Notes: generated by a model not told the origin, from the sequence alone. A DNA stretch of 64,000 nucleotides from Streptomyces sp. SID12488 (GCF_010548275.1 NZ_JAAGLT010000030.1:52696-116695), one strand, 5' to 3'. Counted from the first letter of the stretch, positions 32,923 through 42,317 are shown. A program made the numbers and translations.

Positions 32923-33423
32923 GTGATGGCCGACGCGCTCGCTGACGCAGAGCGGGCCGCCCGGGACGCGCATGCCGAGGTCGTCCGCCGCCGCGGCAGC
33001 CCCACCGTCATCCAGAGCGGCAGCACACCGGCACAACTGACAGGAGCCGGCCTGGCTCCAGGAACCGCACACGACCTGGCCCATGGGCACCTCGACACGG
33101 CTTGGAGTGCCTGCGGGGACTTCCAGCATCACCCGGAGACCGGCAAGCCCTGCGGCGACTCGTTCCTGCTCTGCTTCCTCTGCGGCAACTGTTTGATCAC
33201 CCAAGATCACCTACCGCGTCTGCTGGCTCTCCTCGAGGCACTGGGACGTCTGCGGCAACGGATGAGCGAGGACGAGTGGTGGAAGCGCTACGGCCTCGTC
33301 TGGGTCGCTGTCCGCCGCGACATCCTCGGCAAGTTCACCCCGGCACAAGTCGCCCAGGCACAGAAGGAACAGGTCCCCGACGCCCTCCTCGATCTCGTAG
33401 CAGCACCCTGGGAGACGCCATGA
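32923..33423 (+). pseudogene. C-terminal remnant of tyrosine-recombinase integrase (second gene of a multi-integrase module)
   Basis: About 166 codons with plausible GTG/ATG start codons at 32923/32926. It encodes RAARDAHAEVVRRRGSPTV, GLAPGTAHDLAHGHLDTAW and the cysteine-rich end PETGKPCGDSFLLCFLCGNC, then MSEDEWWKRYGLVWVAVRRD and LLDLVAAPWETP. This matches the C-terminal tail of large actinobacterial integrases found in sets of two or three. The catalytic R-H-R-Y core is absent. It overlaps the next integrase gene by ATGA, preserving the original module order. Confidence 0.75.
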
Positions 33424-34433
33424 ACAACCTCATGAGCGCGGGCATCCACGACGCGCCACGGCAGAGCGAGAACGCCCACGTCTTGGCTGGGCGCCCGTTG
33501 CGGCCGGGCAGCCGCCTGGAGGACACCGCGCGCTTCAGCGACGATGTCTGGCGCCTGGCACCGGCGATCGTCCAAGTCCAGGAGCGGACAGTAGTGCTCA
33601 ACTTCCCCACGATCCCGGCGCGATTCCGCCCCGCCACCAAGCGCTTGTTCTATGCCCTGCTCTGTCCGGAACTGGAATCGCCGCCTGGCGAGGACCGCCC
33701 CGCGATCGCCTCGGTCCGCACCGCTTTCGGCGAAATGAAGCGCCTGCTGACCTGGCTCGACGCCCAATGGCCCGCCGACCGAATCGAGCTGTCCGCCATC
33801 TCGCCCGCCGACCTGGACCGCTACAACCGACACCTGCTGACCCTCTTCCCTCACCGGGACGGAACCCGAGAAGCTGCTCGAGCCGCACTACGACTTCTCT
33901 GGCGTTGGCGCATTCACCTCGGGAATGACCAGCTCCGATTCGATCCGCTGGATCTCGATGGATGGAGCGAAAAACGAACCCAACGTGGTCGGGAGAACGG
34001 GACCGACCGCCTCCCCGAAGGCGTTCTGGGTCCCTTGCTGGTCTGGGCTCTGCGGTTCATCGACGACTTCGCAGGCCAGGTCGCGCTGGACAGACACCGC
34101 CCCAAAAGGATCATGAAGCGTCACGACCCGGCGATCTATCCCGGCGAGTACATCACCTGCGTCAACGATCCGGCCAAGGCCCTCTGCGAGAAGGCCCGCA
34201 GAGGCAACGGCGAAGGACTTCCCTCGCACGGCGGCTGCCTGCCGCTGGCCTGCCGCAAGGTCACGCTCACCCCCCAGAACATCACCGCCTGGCAAAGCGA
34301 GATCGTCCGCATCGACGGGCGCGTTGCCTCGCGGCCGACGCTGCCGCCCCGCCTTCGCCAACTCCTTGAGAGCCGACGGGCCGAGATCGTCGAGTTCCTG
34401 ACGGCGAACGGGCAGGAGGCCGTTCCGGCATGA
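33420..34433 (+). pseudogene. third integrase of the module, catalytic core deleted in frame
   Basis: 337 codons from the ATG overlapping the upstream stop. The N-terminal part looks like a SAM-like/core-binding region (RTAFGEMKRLLTWLDAQWPA, LSAISPADLDRYNRHLL, AARAALRLLWRWRIHL). After ALRFIDDFAGQVALDRHRP the sequence goes straight to the C-terminal tail (GEYITCVNDPAKALCEKARR, then CRKVTLTPQNITAWQSEI). The region that should hold the tyrosine-recombinase catalytic residues is missing without frame loss. It may still be translated but cannot recombine DNA. Confidence 0.65.
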
Positions 34434-34831
34434 CCCGCAACGTCCCCGACCTGCCCAAGGCTCTGGTCCGCCAGCACCTCCAGGAGGTGCTGGACACCTG
34501 CCGAGAGACCAACAAGCAGCCCAGCGTCCTCATGCTGGCCCGCCGCCTCGACCTGACCAACACCACCTTCCGCCGCCGCTACCCCGACATCGCACGAGAG
34601 ATCGCTGATCACCGAGCCGCCCCCACCACCCCTCGCAGCGGTCCGACCGCGCACGACAGACTCGTCGCCCGCAACGCGAAGCTCCGCCGACACAACCGTG
34701 AGCTGACCGCTCAACTCGCCCTCGCTGCTGCCCAGATCCAGGATCTTGCCCTGTGCAACGAACGACACCAAGAGGCGCTGGGGGAGACATCGAACGTCAC
34801 GAGCACCAGCAGCAGGGCCCCACGTCGTTGA
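34430..34831 (+). CDS. DUF6262-like small accessory protein of integrase module
   Basis: A 133-residue basic helical protein overlapping the integrase stop by 4 bp (ATGA). Central HTH-like RRLDLTNTTFRRRYPDIAREI and a C-terminal coiled coil LVARNAKLRRHNRELTAQLALAAAQIQ. This layout is typical of DUF6262/TnpC-like helpers that always follow large integrase genes, probably assisting recombination. Intact although its integrases are dead. Confidence 0.7.
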   Translation: MTRNVPDLPKALVRQHLQEVLDTCRETNKQPSVLMLARRLDLTNTTFRRRYPDIAREIADHRAAPTTPRSGPTAHDRLVARNAKLRRHNRELTAQLALAAAQIQDLALCNERHQEALGETSNVTSTSSRAPRR

Positions 34832-35131
34832 ACAAGAAGCCACAAGATCATCGCCCGCCGACCGGGCGGCGTCGTCGCGCGCGCCCTCGTCGCCGAGATC
34901 GGTCACCATCGATCTGAACCGGCCGAGCCATCCAGCGGCACCCGCCGCGAGCTGGATCGGCTCGCTGCCCGGAACGCCAAGCTCCGCCGCAGGAACCAGG
35001 AGCTGAACGATCAGCTCAAGCTCGCCGTCGCACAGATCCAGTTCCTCGCCCTCCGCGCCGCTCAGCTTGAGGAGGCGTGGGAGGCTGGGACGAAGGTCGC
35101 CCACATCAACAACCACCGTCGTCTGGGTTGA
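34832..35131 (+). pseudogene. second DUF6262-like copy, start lost
   Basis: Directly after the stop of the first copy and in the same frame, about 99 codons read VVARALVAEIGHHRS, then RRELDRLAARNAKLRRRNQE, LNDQLKLAVAQIQFLALRAA and end HINNHRRLG at a TGA. The coiled-coil part parallels the first copy (ARNAKLRR-N-EL--QL-LA-AQIQ-LAL). There is no start codon with a ribosome-binding site, so this is a partial tandem duplicate or a related gene from a second module. Confidence 0.55.
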
Positions 35132-35166
35132 CGGACAAGACCTTCCGAATGCCAAGGCTCCGCCGG

Positions 35167-35370
35167 TCAGCGGGCCGTTTGGGGCTGACGCTTCACAGCG
35201 GCACGGCGCGTTGCGCCGAACATCTCTGGTGCTTCCCGCGGGCGCATCGGCGGGGCGCCGGTGGTGTAGAGGTTCGCGGCCTCGGCTGCCGAGCCGGCCG
35301 CGTAGACGGCGCGTTCGGCGGCCTCCGGGCTCAGGCCGGGTTCGCAGGCGTCCAGCCAGAAGTTGGCCAC
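35167..35370 (-). CDS. short hypothetical ORF, possibly a fragment
   Basis: A 67-codon frame, MANFWLDACEPGLSPEAAER then GAPPMRPREAPEMFGATRRA. The non-random composition suggests it is or was coding, perhaps the end of a longer gene, but I do not recognise it. It lies 29 bp after the alpha-L-fucosidase stop on the same strand. Confidence 0.35.
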   Translation of the reverse strand: MANFWLDACEPGLSPEAAERAVYAAGSAAEAANLYTTGAPPMRPREAPEMFGATRRAAVKRQPQTAR

Positions 35371-35399
35371 GCCCAGCGAACGACCGGGTCAGCGGTCGG

Positions 35400-36734
35400 T
35401 CACCGTGCGGCGAAGCGGATCGCGGTGGGCAGCGGCGTGTCGAGACCGCCGGACGTGACGTGGACGCCCTCCGGTCCCGATTCGGCCTTGACGGGTTGGC
35501 CGTCCAGGCGTTCTGCCGTATCCGGATCCAGCAGGCCCGGACGCGCCTTCAGCACGATATGCCCGTCGGCCCCGTCGGCCCCGTCAGGAACGTCGGCCAC
35601 GAAGGCGTAGACGTGGCGCTCGTCGCGGGTCCAACGCACCCAGGGGCCGCCGTCCTGCGGGTCGGCGGAACCTGGTTCCAGTGGCCTGGTGGCGTGCACG
35701 GCCTCGGAGTGGCAGGCCATCCATGACGCCATGCCTTCCAGAACGGCGCGTTGCTCCTGCGGGAGGGTGCCGTCGGCCTTCGGACCGACGTTGAGCAGCA
35801 GGTTCCCGCCGCGTGAGACGACGTCGACCAGCAGGCGGACGGCGCCTGCCGGATCCAGCATGTGCTCGGGGCCTTCCACTTGGTTGTAGCCGAAGGAGAA
35901 TCCGATTCCCCGGGTGTTCTCCCAGCAGGCTGCCCCCTCGTTGGCCCGGTCCAGCTCGTACTCGCTGGTGAGGTAGTCGGCGTGGGCGCTGTCCCAGCGG
36001 TCGTTCACCACGCCTTCCGGCACGGTGGCGTAGTAGTGCGAGAACAACTCCGGCAGTTCGGCCCGGCCCGCTCGGGGCCAGCCCATGTCGTTCCACAGCA
36101 CCGCGGGGTGATACCGCTCGATCAGGTCGAGGACCTGCCGGTGCGCGTAGGCGGCGTAGGCGGCCTCATGGGGCCTCCCATCGTCCATCCGGTCCTCGTG
36201 GAGAACGGGGTCCCGGCGTCCGGCGTACCAGTCGATGCCGCCGGAGTAGTACACGCCGAACCGCAGGTCGCGGGCGCGGACGGCGTCGGCGAGGTCGGCG
36301 ATCAGGTCGCGGCGTGGGCCGCGGTGGACGGTGTTGCGGGTGCCAGTGCCCGGGGCGTCCCACAGGGCTATCCCATCGTGGTGCTTGGTGGTGGGGACGA
36401 CGTAGCGCGCACCCGCCCGGGCGAACAGCTCCACCCAGTCCGCGGGGTCGAAGAGCTCGGCCTTCCAGGCGTCGAGGAACTCGTCGTAGGGGCGTCCGCC
36501 GTGCCCGGTGCGATGGTGTTCCTGGGCGGGGCTGCCCTCGATCTGGATGGTGTTCCAGTACCACTCGGCGTACGGGTTGTGCTTGAACCACACATCGGGG
36601 TCGACGTCGCCGAGTGCGCCGATGGGCTCGGCCCAGGCCGGCACCGAGTACGCGCCCCAGTGGATGAAGATGCCGAATTTGGCGTTGGTGAACCACTCAG
36701 GGACCAGCCGACCGCTCAGAGGGAACTCGTTCAT
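35400..36734 (-). CDS. alpha-L-fucosidase (GH29)
   Basis: A 444-residue glycoside hydrolase family 29 enzyme. Typical N-terminal WFTNAKFGIFIHWGAYSVPA, the HHDG motif in PTTKHHDGIALWD, and the catalytic nucleophile Asp216 in VLWNDMGWP. A GNLLLNVGPKADG motif follows, and a small C-terminal beta domain ends at residue 444. No signal peptide is seen, so it probably acts in the cytoplasm on imported oligosaccharides, releasing L-fucose. It is the last gene of the carbohydrate operon, separated by about 250 bp from the secreted beta-helix gene. Confidence 0.93.
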   Translation of the reverse strand: MNEFPLSGRLVPEWFTNAKFGIFIHWGAYSVPAWAEPIGALGDVDPDVWFKHNPYAEWYWNTIQIEGSPAQEHHRTGHGGRPYDEFLDAWKAELFDPADWVELFARAGARYVVPTTKHHDGIALWDAPGTGTRNTVHRGPRRDLIADLADAVRARDLRFGVYYSGGIDWYAGRRDPVLHEDRMDDGRPHEAAYAAYAHRQVLDLIERYHPAVLWNDMGWPRAGRAELPELFSHYYATVPEGVVNDRWDSAHADYLTSEYELDRANEGAACWENTRGIGFSFGYNQVEGPEHMLDPAGAVRLLVDVVSRGGNLLLNVGPKADGTLPQEQRAVLEGMASWMACHSEAVHATRPLEPGSADPQDGGPWVRWTRDERHVYAFVADVPDGADGADGHIVLKARPGLLDPDTAERLDGQPVKAESGPEGVHVTSGGLDTPLPTAIRFAAR

Positions 36735-36933
36735 GCTTGAAACTCCCGATACATCGGATTCTTTAGGCGAGGAACCGTGAACTGGGGGCGAGGAGGCGCC
36801 GGATGCGGGCGACCTGGGACATCGACAGGTTGGAGGTATTGCGGTGTGTGTGAACCTCCCGGCGCTTCCCCTTCAGCTAGCAGTCCTCGACAGCGCCTGG
36901 GAGGCCCTGTGGCCCGGGGAGCCCTCGGGCGGG

Positions 36934-36955
36934 CCGGGCGAGCCGACCCGCCCGG
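36934..36955 (-). terminator. possible hairpin after beta-helix gene
   Basis: CCGGGCG (36934-36940) and CGCCCGG (36949-36955) form a 7-bp stem with an 8-nt loop, 32 bp after the beta-helix stop. It may reduce read-through to the fucosidase gene. No U-run. Confidence 0.35.
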
Positions 36956-36986
36956 GGGAGGGGACTTCCTGGTGAGCCGGTGACGG

Positions 36987-39461
36987 TCAAGAGAGCTTGA
37001 TCAGCGTGTAGTCGTCGCAGTATCCGGCGGAGGTGCCGGAGTTCTTGTAGCAGTAGACGGTGGCGGAGGTGTTGCCGCTTCCCGTGGTGAGGAAGATCGG
37101 CTGCTGGGCGTAGGCGGTACCGGTGGTATTCGAGAAGCTTTCGGTGCCGCCGAAGTTCTTCACGCCGACGGCGACCTGCTCGCTGCCGCCTGCGGCCTTG
37201 GCCCAGCCGGTCAGCAGGTAGGTGGCGCTGGACGACAGACCGCCGGTGGCCTGGTCCACGCCGCTGCTGGAGGCTCCGGTCTGCAGGGAGTGAGTGCCGG
37301 TGCGGGCGTTGGAGGTGACCATGGAGGATCCGCTGCCGCTGAGGGTCCACGGGCTGAGCGAGCCGGATTCGAAGCCGGCGTTCGTCAGGAGGTTTGCAGG
37401 GGTGGACACGCGTTCCACCGCGATGTCGTCGCAGTTCCCTGCAGCGGTGCCGCCGGAGTTCTTCCAGCAGTACAGCGTGGCCGTGGTGTTGGTGGAGCCG
37501 GTGGTGAACAGAACGGCGGCCTCGGAGTACGAGGTTGTGGCGACGTTGGTGAAGGTCTCGGTGCCGCCGTAGTTCTTGACGCCGATGGCGAGAGTCTCCC
37601 CGGCGTTGGCCACCTTGGCCCAGCCGGTGAGCAGGTAGGTGGTGTTGGGGGTCAGCCCGGTCAAGTTCTGGTTGGCGCCGCTACCGGAGGCTCCGGTCTG
37701 CAGGGAGTGAGTGCCGGTGCGGGCGTTCGAGGTGACCACGGAGGATCCGCTGCCGCTGAGGGTCCACGGGCTGAGCGAGCCCGTCTCGAAGCCGGCGTTG
37801 GCCACGAGGTTGCCGCCGGTGCCGTTGTAGGCGCCGATGTTGGGCGCGGCCGTGGCGGAGACCGGGTTGCCGAAGGCGTCCTGGCCGCCGTTGTTGCTGA
37901 TGACCGCCCCTGCCCGGACCACGGGGGAAGAGGGGTGGACCTGGTAGGCGTCCATTCCCGCGTACGGGGAGTTGGTGTTCGCGTTGCCCGGGTTGCGGAA
38001 CTCGGGGTCGGTGACGACCTTCGCGGCGTCCGCGGGCTCGGAGGAGGGGTGCCGGCCGTAGAAGAGGTTGTTCGAGTAGACGGAGCCTGCGCCGGTGGCG
38101 AGGTAGCCGCCCGAGCCGTAGTTGAAGACCGCGTTGTTCTCGAAGGACCAGGCCCCGGAGACGCTGGTCCTGCCGCGGCCACCCGTGATCCACGTGCTCA
38201 GGCCGTCCCTGACGTAGAACGTGTTGTTGTAGAACAGCGGGGCCATGCCGCTGCTGCCGCTCTTGTTCGGGATGTTGCCGGGCATGTCGATGAGGGAGAC
38301 GGTGTGGTTGGAGGTACCGGACTCCGGGCAACCCGAGTTGGAGCCGTCGTTCTCGCTGACGTTGTAGCGCACCACCGTGCCGTCGCTGGGCACGGTCGCG
38401 GTGGGCTCGTTGGGGCTGGAGGAGGAGGCCGGCATCAACAGCAGGAAGCCGCCGAGGTTCTGGTGGCTGTAGTTGTACTGGATGGTGGTGTTGTGGTTGC
38501 CCCAGTCGACGTCGTACGCCTGGCCGTCCTGGAAGTTGGCGTGGCAGTACACCTCGTTGCCCTGGATCACGCTGTCCTGACTGCCTGCCACCCAGATGCC
38601 CGCGGACGCTCGGTTGCAGATCTGGCCCGAGGGCGGGCAGGTGCTCTTCAGCCCGCCGTGCCCGGCCTTGTTGTTCTCGATGAGGGCGCCACTGCCCTTG
38701 ACCACGAGGACGTCGTCGGCGCCGTCGTAGGTCATCGTGTTGCCGCGGATGACCGTGCCCGTGGTCAGGCCGGTGCCCTGGCCGCCCCCGTCCGGGGTGA
38801 CGGCGACGGCGATGCGGTCGACGTGGTCGAAGGTGTTGTTCTCGACGACGACGTCGTCGAAGGTGGAGACGGGGGTGGTGTGGTCGGTCTGGACGCCGAC
38901 GCCGGCGTTGGTGGAGTACCAGCCGCCCGGCCAGCCGCTGATGTTGTGGATGTACATGTCGTGCACCCGGATGTGGTGCAGGATCCCGCCGGAGCTGTTC
39001 TCGGCGAAGACTCCGGAGCGGTAGTCCGGGGAGGCCGCGGGGTTGGTGAGTTCCAGGCCGCCGATCTCCCAGTACTGCTGGTTGAGGAGGTGGATGACGG
39101 GGCCAGTGGCGCCTTTCGCGTTGATGACCGGCTTGGCGCCGGTGCCGTAGGCGCCCATGGTGACGGGGCTGCCGGAGGTGCCCGAGCCCTGGGGGGTGAG
39201 CTGGCCGGTGCAGGTGGTGCCGGCGGCGAAGAGGATGCTGTCGCCCGCGCCGAAGGTGGTGTTGTTGACGCTGGTGACGGAGTTCCAGGGGCTGGCCTGG
39301 GTGCCGTTGCCGTTGGAGGCGGCCGAGCAGTTCACGTAGTACGTGGTGCCTGCGGCCATGGCGGCCTGGGCGGGCAGCACGAGGACGCCCGCCAGGGTGG
39401 CGAGCAGGGTGAGGACGCGGGATGCCCGGCGTATCGGGCGGTTTGTTCTGCGACGCTTCAT
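36987..39461 (-). CDS. secreted right-handed beta-helix protein with two C-terminal repeat modules
   Basis: An 824-residue exported protein. Signal peptide about residues 1-37 (VLTLLATLAGVLVLPAQAAMAAG). Residues about 40-545 are a parallel beta-helix (TYYVNCSAASNGNGTQASPW, GVFAENSSGG, VVVENNTFDHVDRIAVAV, VIRGNTMTYDGADDVLVVKG, VIQGNEVYCHANFQDGQAYD), as in polysaccharide lyases and depolymerases. Then two about 139-residue modules starting NLVANAGFETGSLSPWTLSG and LLTNAGFESGSLSPWTLSG, which resemble CBM-like carbohydrate-binding jelly rolls. They end NCDDIAVERV and YCDDYTLIKL. It probably attacks or binds an extracellular glycan, releasing fragments for the neighbouring ABC transporter. Catalytic residues could not be assigned. 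Confidence 0.88.
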   Translation of the reverse strand: MKRRRTNRPIRRASRVLTLLATLAGVLVLPAQAAMAAGTTYYVNCSAASNGNGTQASPWNSVTSVNNTTFGAGDSILFAAGTTCTGQLTPQGSGTSGSPVTMGAYGTGAKPVINAKGATGPVIHLLNQQYWEIGGLELTNPAASPDYRSGVFAENSSGGILHHIRVHDMYIHNISGWPGGWYSTNAGVGVQTDHTTPVSTFDDVVVENNTFDHVDRIAVAVTPDGGGQGTGLTTGTVIRGNTMTYDGADDVLVVKGSGALIENNKAGHGGLKSTCPPSGQICNRASAGIWVAGSQDSVIQGNEVYCHANFQDGQAYDVDWGNHNTTIQYNYSHQNLGGFLLLMPASSSSPNEPTATVPSDGTVVRYNVSENDGSNSGCPESGTSNHTVSLIDMPGNIPNKSGSSGMAPLFYNNTFYVRDGLSTWITGGRGRTSVSGAWSFENNAVFNYGSGGYLATGAGSVYSNNLFYGRHPSSEPADAAKVVTDPEFRNPGNANTNSPYAGMDAYQVHPSSPVVRAGAVISNNGGQDAFGNPVSATAAPNIGAYNGTGGNLVANAGFETGSLSPWTLSGSGSSVVTSNARTGTHSLQTGASGSGANQNLTGLTPNTTYLLTGWAKVANAGETLAIGVKNYGGTETFTNVATTSYSEAAVLFTTGSTNTTATLYCWKNSGGTAAGNCDDIAVERVSTPANLLTNAGFESGSLSPWTLSGSGSSMVTSNARTGTHSLQTGASSSGVDQATGGLSSSATYLLTGWAKAAGGSEQVAVGVKNFGGTESFSNTTGTAYAQQPIFLTTGSGNTSATVYCYKNSGTSAGYCDDYTLIKLS
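37271..37799 (-). repeat. 112-bp near-identical DNA repeat within the beta-helix gene
   Basis: Positions 37271-37382 and 37688-37799 are almost base-for-base the same, 417 bp (139 codons) apart. They encode the start of each C-terminal module. Identity at synonymous sites points to a recent duplication or gene conversion between modules. Confidence 0.85.
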
Positions 39462-39570
39462 TGCGACGCTCCTTGCTGGGTGACGGTGTCCTCCGCGCCG
39501 CGGGCTGCGACGCGGATCTTCCTACGCCGGGCGGGCACCGAAGCGGCCCGCCCGCAATCCGTGGCGACGC

Positions 39571-40428
39571 TCAGGTCGCTGACAGTGATGTCGGGATGGA
39601 TGTGGCGAGGACGGAGGCGTGGCGCATGCCAGGCGGTGGCGCGAAGGGGACGGGGTCCCAGTCCACGCCGTCCTTGCTGCGGACCGCCCCGTACCTCCCC
39701 TCCAGGAAATGGTCGAAGATCATGACCCACTCGTCTCCGCGGCGGAAGAGACACGGTCCTTCCACGAGTGAGGGGGTGACCGGCCCCGTGGGGGCGGAGT
39801 ACGGGCCGCCGGGGGTGTCGAACGTGGTCACATGGATGTCCTTGTGGGCGGTGGCGGGGTCGTTGGCGCCGCGTTCGTCCTTGAAGGCCATGAGGAATCC
39901 GCCCTCGGCCAGCTCGTGCACGGTGGCGTCGATGACCGAGTGACCCGGGTCGAAGAAGACCGCCGGGTCCGAGAACGTCCTGAAGTCCTCGGTGGTGCAG
40001 TGCCAGATGCGGTGGTCCTGGCTGACGTACTCGAAGTTGCGGCCCTCGGCCGTGCTGCCCGCCTCGACGACCGATGACCAGATGAGGTGGTACAGCCCCG
40101 TCGCGCGGTCCAGGAAGAACTCCGGAGCCCAGGCGTTGTGAGCCCCCTCCACACCGGCCATGACCGGGACGAGTCGCTGCTCCGACCAGGTGCTGAGGTC
40201 CGTCGAGGTGGCGTGGACGATGGAGGGGCTCGTCCAGCCGTCGGTGGCCAGCAGATGGAACAGGCCGTCGGGGCCCACCCTGATGAACGGGTCCCGCAGC
40301 CGGCCGGTGCCGACCGTGCCCCGCAGAACGGGCCGGCCGCCGTTCACCGTCCTGAACTCCTCGCCGTCGTGGCTGTAGGCCAGATGCAGGGCCTCGTCGG
40401 CGCTGGTGAAGTAGGAGAGCACGTACAT
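39571..40428 (-). CDS. GH43-like five-bladed beta-propeller glycosidase
   Basis: A 285-residue protein of the GH43/GH32-like propeller fold. The catalytic base Asp appears in GRLRDPFIRVG, the pKa-modulating acid region in NAWAPEFFLDRATG and SVIDATVHE, and the general acid Glu in LVEGPCLFRRGDE. It starts MYVLSYFTSADEALHLAYS without a signal peptide, so intracellular. GH43 members mostly remove arabinose, xylose or galactose side chains. The gene is 40 bp after the permease stop and belongs to the same operon as the fucosidase, suggesting stepwise trimming of an imported branched oligosaccharide. Confidence 0.82.
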   Translation of the reverse strand: MYVLSYFTSADEALHLAYSHDGEEFRTVNGGRPVLRGTVGTGRLRDPFIRVGPDGLFHLLATDGWTSPSIVHATSTDLSTWSEQRLVPVMAGVEGAHNAWAPEFFLDRATGLYHLIWSSVVEAGSTAEGRNFEYVSQDHRIWHCTTEDFRTFSDPAVFFDPGHSVIDATVHELAEGGFLMAFKDERGANDPATAHKDIHVTTFDTPGGPYSAPTGPVTPSLVEGPCLFRRGDEWVMIFDHFLEGRYGAVRSKDGVDWDPVPFAPPPGMRHASVLATSIPTSLSAT

Positions 40429-40468
40429 CGGTGGGAGGTTCCTTCCGGAACGTCGAGGCGAAGGTGGT

Positions 40469-41419
40469 TCACGACTTGACCGCGCCGGCGGACATGCCGG
40501 CGACCACCTGGCGCTGCAAGAAGACGAAGATGATCAGCAGCGGCAGCACTCCGAGCAGGGCGGCCGGGAACAGGGTGGTCGGCTGCACGGTGTGCGGGTC
40601 GATGAAGGAGTAGGCGTTCACCATGACCGTCCGCTTGCCGGGGTCCTGCACGAACACCAGCGGAACGAGCAGGTCGTTCCAGACCTGCAGGGAGATGAAC
40701 GTCAGCAGGGTGCTGGTGACCGGCCGGAGCAGCGGCAGGATGATCGTGATGAACGTGCGCAGGGCGCCGCAGCCGTCGAGTGCGGCCGCCTCCTCCAGGT
40801 CGCCCGGGATCGAGCGGATGAAGCTGGTGTAGAAGAACACCGCGACCGGGAGGTTCAGGGCCGTGTAGATCAACACCATGCCCGCGTAGCTGTCCAGCAG
40901 GTTGAGGTCGCGCATCAGCAGGTACAGCGGCGCCACGACGACGAACACCGGAACGGACGTACCGAGGATGAACAGCCGGTACACGGTGGTGGACCAGTGC
41001 TGGGTGATCCGGGCCAGCGGATAGGCGGCGAGCGAGCCGATCACGGTGACGGCCACGCATGACAGTGCGGTGATGAACAGGGTGTTGAGGGTGCTGGGGC
41101 CGTAGTGGATCTGGTTGAAGGCGTCCGTGAAGTTCTTCAGGGTCAGCGAGTGCGGGATGCCGAGCGGGGAGCGGGCCAAGTCCGCCGCGGTGCGCAGAGA
41201 GGTGACGACCGTGAAGAGGAACGGCAGGACGAACAGGACGGTGCCCAGGCACAGCAGGACGGTGCCGAAGCCGCCGGTCAGACGGCGCAGCGTGATGCGC
41301 GGTGTTCCGGACGGTGTCCTAGGGGGGCGGGGTGAGGGCCGGTCCGAGCTCCTGCGGGCGTGCGCGGGGGGCGGGGTTCCGGTCGGGGGCACGGAGATGT
41401 TGGAAGTCATGGTGGCCAT
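40469..41419 (-). CDS. carbohydrate ABC transporter permease (MalG type)
   Basis: A 316-residue inner-membrane permease with a proline-rich cytoplasmic N-terminus and six predicted helices (TVLLCLGTVLFVLPFLFTVV, LFITALSCVAVTVIGSLAAYPL, LFILGTSVPVFVVVAPLYLL and others). The EAA loop that docks the ATPase is DLEEAAALDGCGALRTFITI. It ends LQRQVVAGMSAGAVKS, the classical MalG-family tail. The gene follows the first permease by 25 bp. No ATP-binding subunit is encoded here; in Streptomyces the shared ATPase MsiK commonly serves such CUT1 systems. Confidence 0.92.
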   Translation of the reverse strand: MATMTSNISVPPTGTPPPAHARRSSDRPSPRPPRTPSGTPRITLRRLTGGFGTVLLCLGTVLFVLPFLFTVVTSLRTAADLARSPLGIPHSLTLKNFTDAFNQIHYGPSTLNTLFITALSCVAVTVIGSLAAYPLARITQHWSTTVYRLFILGTSVPVFVVVAPLYLLMRDLNLLDSYAGMVLIYTALNLPVAVFFYTSFIRSIPGDLEEAAALDGCGALRTFITIILPLLRPVTSTLLTFISLQVWNDLLVPLVFVQDPGKRTVMVNAYSFIDPHTVQPTTLFPAALLGVLPLLIIFVFLQRQVVAGMSAGAVKS

Positions 41420-41444
41420 CCGTCAGTTCCTGGGGGCAACCCCG

Positions 41445-42317
41445 TCAGATACGTCGCTCGCGGAGCCGGAGCAGGGAGGAGGTGGCGCTGGAGAGGATGA
41501 CGACGGTCACAAGGAGGACCACCGACAGCGCGACGCCGTAGGCGAACTTCCCGCCGCCGAAGACATTGCGGTACACGAGCATGGTCAGCGTGTCCGTGGA
41601 GCCGGCCGGGCCGCCGTTGGTCAGCACGAGCGGGAACTCGAAGACCTTCAGCGAGCCGATGAGGCTGAGGGTCACATTGACGGTGAGCGCGGGGGCGAGC
41701 AGGGGCCACTCCACACTGCGAAAGCGCCGCCAGCCGCTCGCTCCGTCGAGCGCGGCCGCTTCCAGTAGTTCGGCCGGCAGGTTCATGTAGCTGGCGAGGA
41801 AGATCGCGCAGGAGTAGCCGGTGAACATCCAGATGTTGACGGCGGCCACCGCGTACAGCGCGGTGGAGGTGTCGCCGAGCCACACATGGCTGAGGCTGTG
41901 CAGGCCCACCAGGTCGAGGAGCGCGTTGATGCCGCCGCTCGGGGCCAGCAGGTAGGACCAGATGAAGGCGGCCATCACCGGCGAGATCAGCGCCGGCGTG
42001 AGCAGCACGACGCTGAGCCCCTTGCGGACCCGGGGACGGCGGAACAACATGCTCGCGAAGAGCAGCCCCAGGCCGTTCTGCACGACCACGACCACCGCGG
42101 CGTACAGCACGGTGTGCCACAGGGCGGCGGTGACCTTCGGGTCGTCGGCCATGGCGCGGTACTGGTCGGTGCCGACGAAGTGCGCGATCGGGCCGCCGAG
42201 GCTGTCGGTCATGCTCAGATAAATCCCGCGGGCCAGCGGGTAGAGCATGAACATGCCGTACACGGTGATCGCCGGGAGCAGGAAGGCGGCCATGGTGGCG
42301 CGCCGTCGGTGAAACAC
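41445..42317 (-). CDS. sugar ABC transporter permease (MalF type)
   Basis: A 290-residue permease with six helices, starting MFHRRRATMAAFLLPAITVY. EAA motif ELLEAAALDGASGWRRFRSV, and FPLVLTNGGPAGSTDTLTML typical of the MalF/UgpA group. It pairs with the following permease to form the translocation channel for the substrate-binding protein encoded just upstream. Confidence 0.92.
   Translation of the reverse strand: MFHRRRATMAAFLLPAITVYGMFMLYPLARGIYLSMTDSLGGPIAHFVGTDQYRAMADDPKVTAALWHTVLYAAVVVVVQNGLGLLFASMLFRRPRVRKGLSVVLLTPALISPVMAAFIWSYLLAPSGGINALLDLVGLHSLSHVWLGDTSTALYAVAAVNIWMFTGYSCAIFLASYMNLPAELLEAAALDGASGWRRFRSVEWPLLAPALTVNVTLSLIGSLKVFEFPLVLTNGGPAGSTDTLTMLVYRNVFGGGKFAYGVALSVVLLVTVVILSSATSSLLRLRERRI

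Noticed and set aside
36901..36960. Several GC-rich dyads after the beta-helix gene as strong terminators
   Set aside because: In sequence this GC-rich many short dyads occur by chance; only one 7-bp stem was kept, at low confidence.
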